The position numbers were made by a program, and so were the translations under genes. From assembly GCF_003149455.1 (NCBI RefSeq), contig NZ_QFFK01000003.1, positions 248,001 to 312,000 on the forward strand: a DNA stretch of 64,000 nt. Reading direction: 5' to 3'. The notes below the pieces were generated by a model. It saw only the letters and a list, made by a program, of their open reading frames with translations. It searched no databases and was not told the DNA's origin. Positions within the stretch are counted from its first letter, which is position 1, and each line of letters opens with the position of its first letter. Positions 17,598-25,700 of this stretch are shown here, piece by piece. The DNA comes from Chitinophaga deserti (GTDB taxonomy: Bacteria > Bacteroidota > Bacteroidia > Chitinophagales > Chitinophagaceae).

Positions 17598-17876
17598 ATG
17601 GCACATAAAAAAGGTGAAGGTAGTGTAAAGAACGGCCGGGATTCCCAAAGCAAAAGGCTCGGGGTTAAAATCTTCGGTGGTCAGGCAGCTGTAGCCGGTA
17701 ACATCATCATCCGTCAGAGAGGCACTGTGTATCATGCTGGTTCCAATGTAGGTATCGGTAAAGATTTCACTATCTATGCGCTGACCGACGGTGTGGTTGA
17801 ATTCAGAAAAGGCCGTGAAAACCGGACTTTCGTTTCCGTTAAATCATTTGACACCACTGCGCAGGCGGAAGCCTAA
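17598..17876 (+). CDS. rpmA: 50S ribosomal protein L27
   Basis: This 92-residue protein begins [20 protein letters not shown], the flexible N-terminal arm that reaches toward the peptidyl-transferase centre, followed by the conserved [19 protein letters not shown] and [14 protein letters not shown]. The arm starts directly at MAHKK, without the cleavable extension seen in Firmicutes. It is the second gene of the rplU-rpmA operon; the H1-like gene starts 71 bases further on. Confidence 0.97.
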   Translation: MAHKKGEGSVKNGRDSQSKRLGVKIFGGQAAVAGNIIIRQRGTVYHAGSNVGIGKDFTIYALTDGVVEFRKGRENRTFVSVKSFDTTAQAEA

Positions 17877-17947
17877 TTCAGCGTAGTGTTTGCCATAAAG
17901 TTTTTTTAATACCCAATTTTAATTACTAACCCAAAATTCAAAAAACA

Positions 17948-18352
17948 ATGGCAACAATTAAGAAAGCCGCTGCTAAAAAAGCTGCTCCTAAAAAAGCTGC
18001 TGCAAAGAAAGCCGCTCCTAAAAAAGCTGCTGCTAAGAAAGCTGCTCCTAAAAAAGCTGCTGCTAAGAAAGCCGCTCCTAAGAAAGCTGCTGCTAAGAAA
18101 GCCGCTCCTAAGAAAGCTGCTGCTAAGAAAGCTGCTCCTAAAAAAGCTGCTGCTAAGAAAGCCGCTCCTAAGAAAGCTGCTGCTAAGAAAGCTGCTCCTA
18201 AAAAGAAAGCCGCTGCTAAAAAGCCCGCTGCGAAGAAAGCTGCTCCTAAAAAAGCCGCTGCTAAAAAACCCGCCGCGAAGAAAGCTGCTCCGAAAAAGAA
18301 AGCCGCTTCTAAGAAAGCTGCTCCCTCTGCTCCTGCAGCTCCGGCCATGTAA
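17948..18352 (+). CDS. Histone H1-like alanine/lysine/proline repeat protein
   Basis: This 134-residue protein is almost wholly built of the 9-residue unit AAKKAAPKK (nine near-perfect copies, then variants KKKAAAKKP), after a short MATIKKAA start and before an SAPAAPAM tail. Composition is Lys, Ala and Pro with no acidic residue, as in eukaryotic linker-histone tails and bacterial H1-like proteins, so it should bind and compact DNA (or RNA) by charge. No globular domain is present. It follows rpmA in the same direction and ends at a strong terminator. The gene is credible from its start, stop and context; the DNA-binding role is inferred from composition. Confidence 0.82.
   Translation: MATIKKAAAKKAAPKKAAAKKAAPKKAAAKKAAPKKAAAKKAAPKKAAAKKAAPKKAAAKKAAPKKAAAKKAAPKKAAAKKAAPKKKAAAKKPAAKKAAPKKAAAKKPAAKKAAPKKKAASKKAAPSAPAAPAM
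17960..18300 (+). repeat. 27-bp tandem coding repeat in the H1-like gene
   Basis: The unit gctgctaagaaagccgctcc-taagaaa (27 bp, 9 codons) repeats about nine times with silent a/g and c/t changes, then becomes irregular. Such near-identical repeats are prone to copy-number change by slippage. Confidence 0.85.
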
Positions 18353-18379
18353 GATCGGATTTACAAACTGTAGCATAAA

Positions 18380-18411
18380 GAACCTCGATGAAAATCGAGG
18401 TTCTTTTTTTT
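18380..18411 (+). terminator. Intrinsic terminator after the H1-like gene
   Basis: A 10-bp stem (gaacctcgat / atcgaggttc) capped by a GAAA tetraloop is followed by an eight-T run. It closes the rplU-rpmA-H1-like transcript just before the PolX-like start. Confidence 0.92.
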
Positions 18412-18427
18412 GTTAACTTACAGCCCT

Positions 18428-20110
18428 ATGGAAAATTACGTCATCGCTGATAACTTCTCCCTGCTCGCCAAACTCATGGACATCCACGGAGATAATCCCT
18501 TCAAAGCCAAATCATTCGCTAACGCAGCATTCCAGATAGAAAAACTTACTGTACCTCTGCAGGATACACCCAGAGATGCCATCTTCCGCATCAAAGGCAT
18601 CGGAGAATCCACCGGTAAATCCGTGCTCGAAATGCTCGATACCGGCAGCTTCACTGCCCTCACAGAATACCTCGCCAAAACACCGCCGGGTATCCTCGAC
18701 ATGATGCGTATCAAAGGCATCGGGCCTAAGAAAATAGCCACCATCTGGAAAGAACTCGAAATCGAAACACTCGGCGAACTCCTATATGCCTGCAACGAAA
18801 ACCGCCTCTCTCTCCTCAAAGGGTTTGGTCAGAAAACGCAGGAATCCATCCGCCAGAGCATCGAATTCTTCCTATCCAACCGCGAACGCTTACTCTACGC
18901 AGAAGTAGCTCCCTTCGCTAAAGAACTCACACAACTCCTGGAGAAAACCTTCTCCCCCGCCCCCGTTTCCCTCACAGGCGCCTTCCGCCGGCAACAACCG
19001 GTAATAGACGAACTGGAAGCCGTGATCGGTGTACCAATAGACCAGGTATCCGAACAATTCCATACACTTGACGGCTTCGAACGGCTCGGCAATAACGACG
19101 ATTCCATCCTTGTCCAGTTCCGCGACCAGGTTAAAATACGCCTCTATGGCACCGCACCAGAGCACTTCGCTACCAAGCTCTTTACCACTACCGGTACAGA
19201 AGCATTCCTCACTGCATTCTTTGCCCGGGAAGGCGCTTCCAACGGTGGCAATGAAACTACCGAAGATGCCATCTTCGCCCGTGCAGGCATTTCTGTGATT
19301 GAGCCGGCGCTCCGCGAAACGCCCGACATCCTTCTGAAAGCTGCCGCAGGTAACTTGCCTAAACTCATTCAACCCGGTGATATCAAAGGTATCATCCACT
19401 CCCACTCCCAATGGAGCGATGGTATGAGTACCCTGGAAGATATGGCTAAAGCCGCAAGGGATAAAGGTTTCGAGTATCTCGTTATCAGCGATCACTCGCG
19501 CTCCGCTTTTTATGCCAACGGCCTCCACCCGGACCGTATCCTCGCACAGCACGCACAGATCGATGAACTGAATAAAAAACTGGCTCCCTTCAAAATCTTC
19601 AAAAGCATTGAGGCCGATATCCTGAACGATGGCAGCCTTGATTACCCGGATGAGATCCTCAGGAGCTTTGACCTGGTAATTGCATCGGTACACTCCAACC
19701 TGAAGATGCCGGAAGAAAAAGCTATGGCCCGCCTCCTTGCTGCCATTGCCAATCCTTACACCACCATCCTCGGGCATATGACCGGCCGCCTCCTGCTGAG
19801 CCGTAACGGCTATCCCGTTAACCACCCTGCCATCATTGATGCATGCGTGGCCAACCAGGTGGTGATAGAGCTGAACGCCCATCCGCGCCGGCTGGATATC
19901 GACTGGGAATGGATCCCTATGGCCATTGATAAAGGCGCCATGCTGTCCATTGACCCGGATGCGCATACTATTGAAGGGTACGACGATATCCGTTATGGCA
20001 CCTTAGCCGCCCAAAAAGGCGGTCTTACTGCAGAAAGGAACCTGAGCAGCTTCAGCCTGTCTGAGCTGGAAACATGGCTGGCAGCACGCCGACAATCCAA
20101 AGGAATATAA
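18428..20110 (+). CDS. PolX-like protein with helix-hairpin-helix and PHP domains; polymerase site degenerate
   Basis: This 560-residue protein has the domain order of bacterial PolX: helix-hairpin-helix DNA-binding repeats (about 1-155; FRIKGIGEST, MRIKGIGPKK, LKGFGQKT), a Pol-X palm (about 160-290) and a C-terminal PHP domain (about 315-555). PHP metal residues are present: H324/H326, H356, E395, H422, H450, D510/H512. The palm looks inactive: GS is GA (184-185), the Asp pair of the D-x-D motif is E195/E197, and the third Asp site reads VKIRL with K236. It likely keeps nuclease activity but not DNA synthesis. ATG 18428 fits family starts better than 18410, which lies inside the terminator. 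prsW follows after one base. Confidence 0.88.
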   Translation: MENYVIADNFSLLAKLMDIHGDNPFKAKSFANAAFQIEKLTVPLQDTPRDAIFRIKGIGESTGKSVLEMLDTGSFTALTEYLAKTPPGILDMMRIKGIGPKKIATIWKELEIETLGELLYACNENRLSLLKGFGQKTQESIRQSIEFFLSNRERLLYAEVAPFAKELTQLLEKTFSPAPVSLTGAFRRQQPVIDELEAVIGVPIDQVSEQFHTLDGFERLGNNDDSILVQFRDQVKIRLYGTAPEHFATKLFTTTGTEAFLTAFFAREGASNGGNETTEDAIFARAGISVIEPALRETPDILLKAAAGNLPKLIQPGDIKGIIHSHSQWSDGMSTLEDMAKAARDKGFEYLVISDHSRSAFYANGLHPDRILAQHAQIDELNKKLAPFKIFKSIEADILNDGSLDYPDEILRSFDLVIASVHSNLKMPEEKAMARLLAAIANPYTTILGHMTGRLLLSRNGYPVNHPAIIDACVANQVVIELNAHPRRLDIDWEWIPMAIDKGAMLSIDPDAHTIEGYDDIRYGTLAAQKGGLTAERNLSSFSLSELETWLAARRQSKGI

Positions 20111-20111
20111 C

Positions 20112-20837
20112 ATGTTATTGAGTGCATTTGCCCTGGCTGTAGCGCCTGGAATCGCCATTATGCTGGCCATTTATGCTTTGGATCAGCGGAACCGCGAGCC
20201 GCTGGGCCTGCTGGTCCGTTGTTTCATACTCGGGATCGCCGGCATGATTCTGCCGCTCATTGTGCAAACAATGGCATCCGTTTACGGCTTGCGGGCATCT
20301 GGTTATGGTTTGCTCCACAGTGCCTTTTATGCATTTATTGTAGTAGGACTGAGTGAAGAAGGCGGCAAATATCTCGCACTCCGGTATTTCGCGTACCCCA
20401 AAAAGGCGTTCGACGAGCCGTTCGACGGTATCGTTTATTCCGTAATGATTGGTATGGGTTTCGCTACGGCGGAGAATATCATGTATGTATTTCAATATGG
20501 CATGGCTACCGGCTGGGCGCGGATGTTTATTTCCGTACCGGCGCATGCCTGCTTCGCCATCCTCATGGGCTATTACACCGGCCTGGCGAAGTTCATCCCC
20601 CAGCACCGGGGAACTTTACTGTTTACCGGCTTGTTCTGGGCAGTGATATTCCATGGAGCATTTGATTTCTTCCTGTTTATCGGAGACAGCATCTTCCAGG
20701 TACTGGCGGCTTTGGTGAGCCTCTACATTGCGGTAAGGCTGTCTATCCGGGCTATCCGGCAGCACAGGGCTACTTCCCGGGAATGGGAAAGGCTTCGGGA
20801 AGAAAATGAAAGAGAACAGGAACAGAATCAGGATTGA
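20112..20837 (+). CDS. PrsW family intramembrane protease
   Basis: This 241-residue membrane protein has about seven hydrophobic segments and the PrsW/Abi-like motifs GLSEEGGKYLALRYFAY (the E-E pair), EPFDGIVYSVMIGMGFATAEN, HACFAILMGYY and HGAFDFF. In Bacillus subtilis PrsW cuts an anti-sigma factor; in other phyla the substrate is unknown. The C-terminal tail is charged and Glu/Arg-rich (EWERLREENEREQEQNQD). It starts one base after the PolX-like stop, so the two are one operon, though no functional link is evident. Its last 10 bases overlap the convergent small membrane gene. Confidence 0.87.
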   Translation: MLLSAFALAVAPGIAIMLAIYALDQRNREPLGLLVRCFILGIAGMILPLIVQTMASVYGLRASGYGLLHSAFYAFIVVGLSEEGGKYLALRYFAYPKKAFDEPFDGIVYSVMIGMGFATAENIMYVFQYGMATGWARMFISVPAHACFAILMGYYTGLAKFIPQHRGTLLFTGLFWAVIFHGAFDFFLFIGDSIFQVLAALVSLYIAVRLSIRAIRQHRATSREWERLREENEREQEQNQD

Positions 20838-21034
20838 TTTTCAGGAGCTTTATTACTCGTTAACCAAAAATATAGGGCATATCCGATAAATGGCAGGAAG
20901 AATACCAGGATGAGCCATTTGAGGTGGTATGGCCTGTTGTTACCTGGTTTTTTGAAGGTGTGCAGCACTACGAACCTGACCACCAGCCAAAGGTGGGCAA
21001 GGAATAATATCATGAGAATCAACTCTTCTGTCAT
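20828..21034 (-). CDS. Small two-helix membrane protein (phospholipase D-nuclease N-terminal-like)
   Basis: With the start at ATG 21034 the product is 68 residues: two membrane helices (ELILMILFLAHLWLVVRFVV and LILVFFLPFIGYALYFWL) joined by a short basic loop (LHTFKKPGNNRPYH). This hairpin layout resembles the PLDc_N domain that precedes cardiolipin synthases, here without any catalytic part. The longer frame starting at 21124 would add 30 basic residues and is less likely. The 3' end overlaps prsW by 10 bases in convergent orientation. Function is unknown. Confidence 0.65.
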   Translation of the reverse strand: MTEELILMILFLAHLWLVVRFVVLHTFKKPGNNRPYHLKWLILVFFLPFIGYALYFWLTSNKAPENQS

Positions 21035-21100
21035 GGATTTCCGGCGCGTTGATGACTTTAAATCTAGGAATTTTTTTGGAAGTAAGCGGGAAAAAAAGAG

Positions 21101-21140
21101 GCCCGACTTGACAATCAGGCCCATCCTCCAAATTAACTAG
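21101..21140 (-). repeat. Hairpin repeat, copy C (diverged)
   Basis: On the minus strand: AATTTGGAGGA, then a 7-bp stem GGCCTGA/TCGGGCC around an 8-nt loop, then TC and seven T residues. It shares the (A)TTGGAG box and hairpin with copies A and B. It looks like an intrinsic terminator lying upstream of the small membrane gene. Confidence 0.6.
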
Positions 21141-21349
21141 TAATGCAAAGTGGATATAAAAAAAAGTTGAAGTCTGCAGTTGTATGGTTTAACTGAAAGA
21201 GGCCATGGCGGGCCAGTCTCTCTCTGTAAATCTACAAAATTTTAATTATATAGTTAGGATTGCTAAACTATTTCTGTAAGTCGTGCGGAGATTTTTATGA
21301 CTTGAATTTAGCAGTTAGTGATGTTAGTGGGATGGGGTAAAAAGAAAAG

Positions 21350-21399
21350 AGCCCGATAAGACAACCAGGCTCGTTTTTCTCCAATTTAGCTTAAGACAA
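21350..21399 (-). repeat. Hairpin repeat, copy B
   Basis: On the minus strand: TTGTCTTAAGC, TAAATTGGAGAAAAA, then a stem GAGCCTG/CGGGCTC (one G-T) around a 10-nt loop, then TTTTCTTTTT. The 26 bases 21374-21399 are identical to 21498-21523 in copy A. Confidence 0.75.
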
Positions 21400-21470
21400 A
21401 AATCCCTTATTCCCTAATAAGACTCTTTAAAATGCGTTCTGTAAAGCTGTAAAAGCAAAGGTTTAAAATA

Positions 21471-21523
21471 GAGCCCGACACGAACATCAGGCTCGAATTT
21501 TTCTCCAATTTAGCTTAAGACAA
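21471..21523 (-). repeat. Hairpin repeat, copy A
   Basis: On the minus strand: the same 26-base leader as copy B, then stem GAGCCTGA/GTCGGGCTC around an 8-nt loop, then TATTTTAAA. The T-run is weaker than in copy B. Confidence 0.75.
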
Positions 21524-21848
21524 CTCTTACAACCAGGTGTTACCACCAGGTTAATATCTTGATGTAATAATAATCGGATTCGGTTTGAAAAGAACTTTGG
21601 TTGATTCGAAAACAACAGCCTCACATACGGTGTCAATCACTAATTCAAATCTAACAGAAAAAAATGAACATTCAAAGCGTTTACGTTAGGATAACTAACA
21701 ATTAACCAAAATTAGTAGCATATACAACAGTTTGAAATTGTGGAAAATACATGTCGTGTATGCCTGTTCGGGAGTATATACGGAACTAGATAAATATTAG
21801 ATTTGTAAACCTGTATATTTATAAAGCTAATGTATATAATTTTATTGG

Positions 21849-22763
21849 TTAAAGAAATCTGGGTGTTGGCCTTTTATCTTTTTGCAGGCTGAACCGGTAA
21901 TTCAACATTAATTCATGCGATCCGCCCTGCATACTCTTCAAATGGGTGGAGGAAGCAAAATCATAGGAATACCCAAACTGGAAGTTCTTAGAGGCCTGCA
22001 CCTGTATCGTAGCACTGGCCGATTTCTCCGTTCTCCAGGTGCCCCCTGCCCATAAAACGTCTTTCAGTATAAACATGGCATTGATATCCGCCTGTATTCC
22101 GGCTCCCCCTACCTGGCGCAAAACCACCCCGGGTTTAAATTTAAGGAAACTGTTAATAGTGGTCAAATAAGCACCATGCAGGTACATATGCCTTTTAAAC
22201 TCCACTTTATTAACAGACCCTCCCAGATCAAAATTATGGAATGAGGGTGCGGAAAAGCCAACAAACCACTTGTCTGAAAACAACACGAGGCCAAATCCCA
22301 CATCCGTTTTCCAATAAGATTGATTATTAGAGAATACAGGGTCGTCCGGACTGCCCAGATGCTCGTTATTCTCCTTATACTGCTCCATCCCTCCTTTCAG
22401 TCCCATTGCCAGGTATAACTTGTCATCCAGCTTTACCTTTTGAGAAACATTGAGGTGGTATCCCGTCTGGGAATAAATGGTGATCTCATCCTTCAGCGCC
22501 ATAAAACCGATGCTGGTGCCGGTAGACTTAATAGGCGAATAAAAAGAGAAGGTGGCCGTTTTAGGGGCGCCTTCCATCCCCACCCACTGGTTCCGCATCA
22601 CCACAGTGGCGCTGCCAAACTCGTCCATCGACGGGTAACCGGGATTGATCACCATCCCGTTGTATTGGTATTGGCCATACAGCGGTTGTTGCTGGGCGGC
22701 AGCTTCCCCGGCCGTAAAAAGTACGGCCAGGGAAAGTATCATTTTTTGAATGCCTGTTTTCAT
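21849..22763 (-). CDS. PorP/SprF family type IX secretion membrane protein
   Basis: This 304-residue outer-membrane barrel protein has a signal peptide (residues 1-23, ending GEAAAQ) and the family opening QQPLYGQYQYNGMVINPGYP. It then has alternating beta strands, including RNQWVGMEGAPKTATFSFYSP, a typical PorP/SprF segment, and QVQASKNFQFGYSYDF near the end. SprF of Flavobacterium johnsoniae is needed to secrete the giant adhesin SprB, and PorP/SprF genes usually sit next to genes for proteins with type B sorting domains. Here the gene follows the 4,543-residue type B protein by 18 bases, so the two form an operon and a dedicated export pair is likely. Confidence 0.92.
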   Translation of the reverse strand: MKTGIQKMILSLAVLFTAGEAAAQQQPLYGQYQYNGMVINPGYPSMDEFGSATVVMRNQWVGMEGAPKTATFSFYSPIKSTGTSIGFMALKDEITIYSQTGYHLNVSQKVKLDDKLYLAMGLKGGMEQYKENNEHLGSPDDPVFSNNQSYWKTDVGFGLVLFSDKWFVGFSAPSFHNFDLGGSVNKVEFKRHMYLHGAYLTTINSFLKFKPGVVLRQVGGAGIQADINAMFILKDVLWAGGTWRTEKSASATIQVQASKNFQFGYSYDFASSTHLKSMQGGSHELMLNYRFSLQKDKRPTPRFL

Positions 22764-22781
22764 CAGAAAATCATTTAAGGC

Positions 22782-25700
22782 TTATTGAGCTGATTTTAGT
22801 ACGATATAACCAGTGTAGCGCGTCATTTTTCCGTCTGCATCCCAAACCTGGAGCATGTAGAAGTAAGAACCATCAGGCAGCTGGGTGCCGTTGCCGCCAC
22901 CTTTATTCGCGATGCCCTTGAACGCGTTATTCTGGTTGTGATAATTGGTAGTCTGGAAAATAGTACCGCCCCAGCGGTTCACGATCACGAGTTCGTTGCG
23001 TTTGTATTTCTCGATATTCTCGATCACCAGCGCATCGTTCTTCCCGTCTCCGTTAGGCGATAATCCTTTGTGTACACGCACTTCCATATCCGGGATCACA
23101 TCGTCGTTCAGGATTACACCCACTGCTACTGCAGCAGTTCCGATGGCAGGAACATTTTGTGCGGAAGCTACTACAGCGCCTGTCAGTTTCACTACGAAAT
23201 ATTCATCCTTCTCTACTATGGCATCTCCATTCACCGGCACTTCGATCACTGCTTCCTGCAGCCCTGCGGCAATAATGATCTGCCTTGTAGCATCCAGGAA
23301 ATCTTCTGTTGCTTTTGCACGCATCGGATCCTTATCTGCTCCCTGCCCTTCAAATGCATCGGCAAAGGAATACTGCAGGGTGATGGGACGTGTGCTCTTC
23401 CGGCTCAGTTCCACTTTAAAGGGCAGCTGGGTCATACCTGTATTGCCTTCTTCAACACGCGCACTGTCTACCGCGAAACGGATGGTGAGCGGATCGTTAT
23501 CTTTTACTGCCGTGCTTGACTTATCGGCCACACCCAGTGCATATCCCTGTCCGGCGCCAGTGTGGGGCTGGATGGCGAGGTTGATGAAACCATCATCGTC
23601 GTTCGTATCATTCTCTTCGGATTTCAGCTGGAAGGTAACCTCTGTCTGGTTCGCCGGCATGGTCACCGTAAGTATGCTGCCGGTTTTCGGTATGGCTGTG
23701 CTAACAGTCCGCTGTGCATCGTGCTGTAAATCAATCTTCACAGGAATGGCGGCAGGGAATGCTTCTGATGAGCGGAGTGTTACTGTCAGTGTTCCGCCTT
23801 CCGTGATTTCTGCGGGTGCTGCCAGTTCCATTTTTATCTGATCATCGTCCAGCAGATTTACAGTGGCAGTGTTTTGCGCGGCAATAGGCCAGGTGTAGCT
23901 TCCCAATGGTGCGGAAGCCGCTGTAAGACGAATCTCCACGGTTTCTGTGCCTTCGAGGATATTATCGTTCACAGGCTGGATGACGATAATGGCTTCTTTC
24001 TGTCCGGCGGGGATATCGATGGAGCCGGTCAGTACCTGGTAGTCGGATCCTGCTGAAGCAGTGCCTGTAGTATTATAAGAAACGTTGACAGGTACTACAG
24101 TGGTGAGGTCGGTATTCGCGAAGCGTACGCGTACCCTGCCTGAAGTGGCCGGTTCGGAAGCATCTGCTATCTTCTCGATGAGGATGCTTCTGTCGATAGC
24201 CATATCATCATCTGCCAGGGTCATGCTTTGAGCGCCACTGGTAGCAATGCTTACAGGAACAGTGGTACCCATATGATCAAAGCTGCCGGAAACCAGTGTG
24301 AGAGTTACGGTTTCGTTGCCTTCGAGGATCTTATCATCCAGCACATTCACCGTTACATTTACCCCGGCGTCTCCCGCCTTAATTACCGCAGTACTGGTGA
24401 GGGTGGTATAGTCTTTACCCGCAGCTGCGGTTCCACCCATTGTATAGTTCACCGTGATATCCGAAGGAGCCGTACCCGTTGCCAGCTGGATGCGGAAGGT
24501 TCCGTGGGTGGAAGGCTCTGATGCATCCACTGTTTTAGCAGCGGTTATACTCAGGCCCGGTGCCGGCTCACCCGGAATGGTAATGAGCGTTGCCGGTGAG
24601 AATGTGTATCCTGTTGCGGTAGCCGTAATTTGCAGTACTTCCGCAGGTTCAGTAATCATGTCTGCAATAGCTGTGAGCAGTACGGTTACTTCCTGCTGCC
24701 CTGCCCCGATAGCTACCGGGAGCGGTGCTACGAAGAAGTCGGCCGCGCTGGCAGTTTGTGCACCATTTGCGCCAACACTGATGGTAATGGGCACTGCCGT
24801 GGTGATGCCTGCCGGGAGGGAGAACTTCACTTTGGTATTGCTTCCTTCATGCAGCACAGTTGAGTCGATGGTAATGGTGATAACCCTGTTGGCAGGAATA
24901 AGTCCGGTGCCATCGGCTATCTCTACCGGTCCACCGTTGAAGCTGAAGCCAGCGGGTGCTATGCCTCCTACCTGCAATACTTCCACCGGCTCCAGAATTC
25001 CGTCTGCACTGGCAGTGATCGTGAAATCGGCACTGGCAGCTGCCAGCGCAGGGATCGTCACATTCGCCGGAATGGCGCCGTGGTCAGTATCTGCAGCAGT
25101 AGATGTAGCATCTGTTTTACTGAGCTGAACGGTAATATTGGTACTGGAAGTGATGCCGGCCGGCAGGCTGAGCCTGAACTGGCCGCTCGCACCTTCAGTT
25201 ATTTTCGCTCCTGCGGGGAGGAACGAGATCTTAGTATTTGCAGGATCGAGGCTGGTAGCATCTTCAATACTGATGCTGATACCATCTACCACAAATCCGG
25301 TGGCGGTACCTTCGAGCTGCAGCGATTCTAATTGTTCGAGGATATTATCCGTAACCGCTCCAATCTCAAATGTTTCCGAATGTTTGCCGGCACCGATGGT
25401 GATGGTAGCGGGCAACATGGTATGATCGGAACCGGCGGCAGAGGACAGGGCGTTCTTCGCAATGTTCACCACAATGTTGCTGCCGGCGATATATGCACCC
25501 GGCAGGGATACCGTAATCGTGGTTTTGGCAGCGCCCTCACGGATAGTGGATACCGAAGCAATCATTGTGATGTTACCAGTAACAGGCGCATCCTGGATCT
25601 TCACTACCACCGGCTTGCTAAAGGTGAAACCACCCGCTGCCGAAGGTATCAGTTCTACCGTTTCTTCGGATTCTATTTTATCATCTGTGGCAGTCTTAAT

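Larger units (their letters stand above)
21035..21848. other. 814-bp intergenic region with hairpin repeats
   Basis: No reading frame here looks coding, and it is AT-rich. Its main content is three related hairpin repeats (21101-21140, 21350-21399, 21471-21523), listed separately. The stretch 21550-21848 shows no structure that I recognise. Confidence 0.6.

Noticed and set aside
17960..18300. Possible CRISPR array at the 27-bp repeats
   Set aside because: The repeats are back to back without spacers and encode AAKKAAPKK in frame; no cas genes are near.
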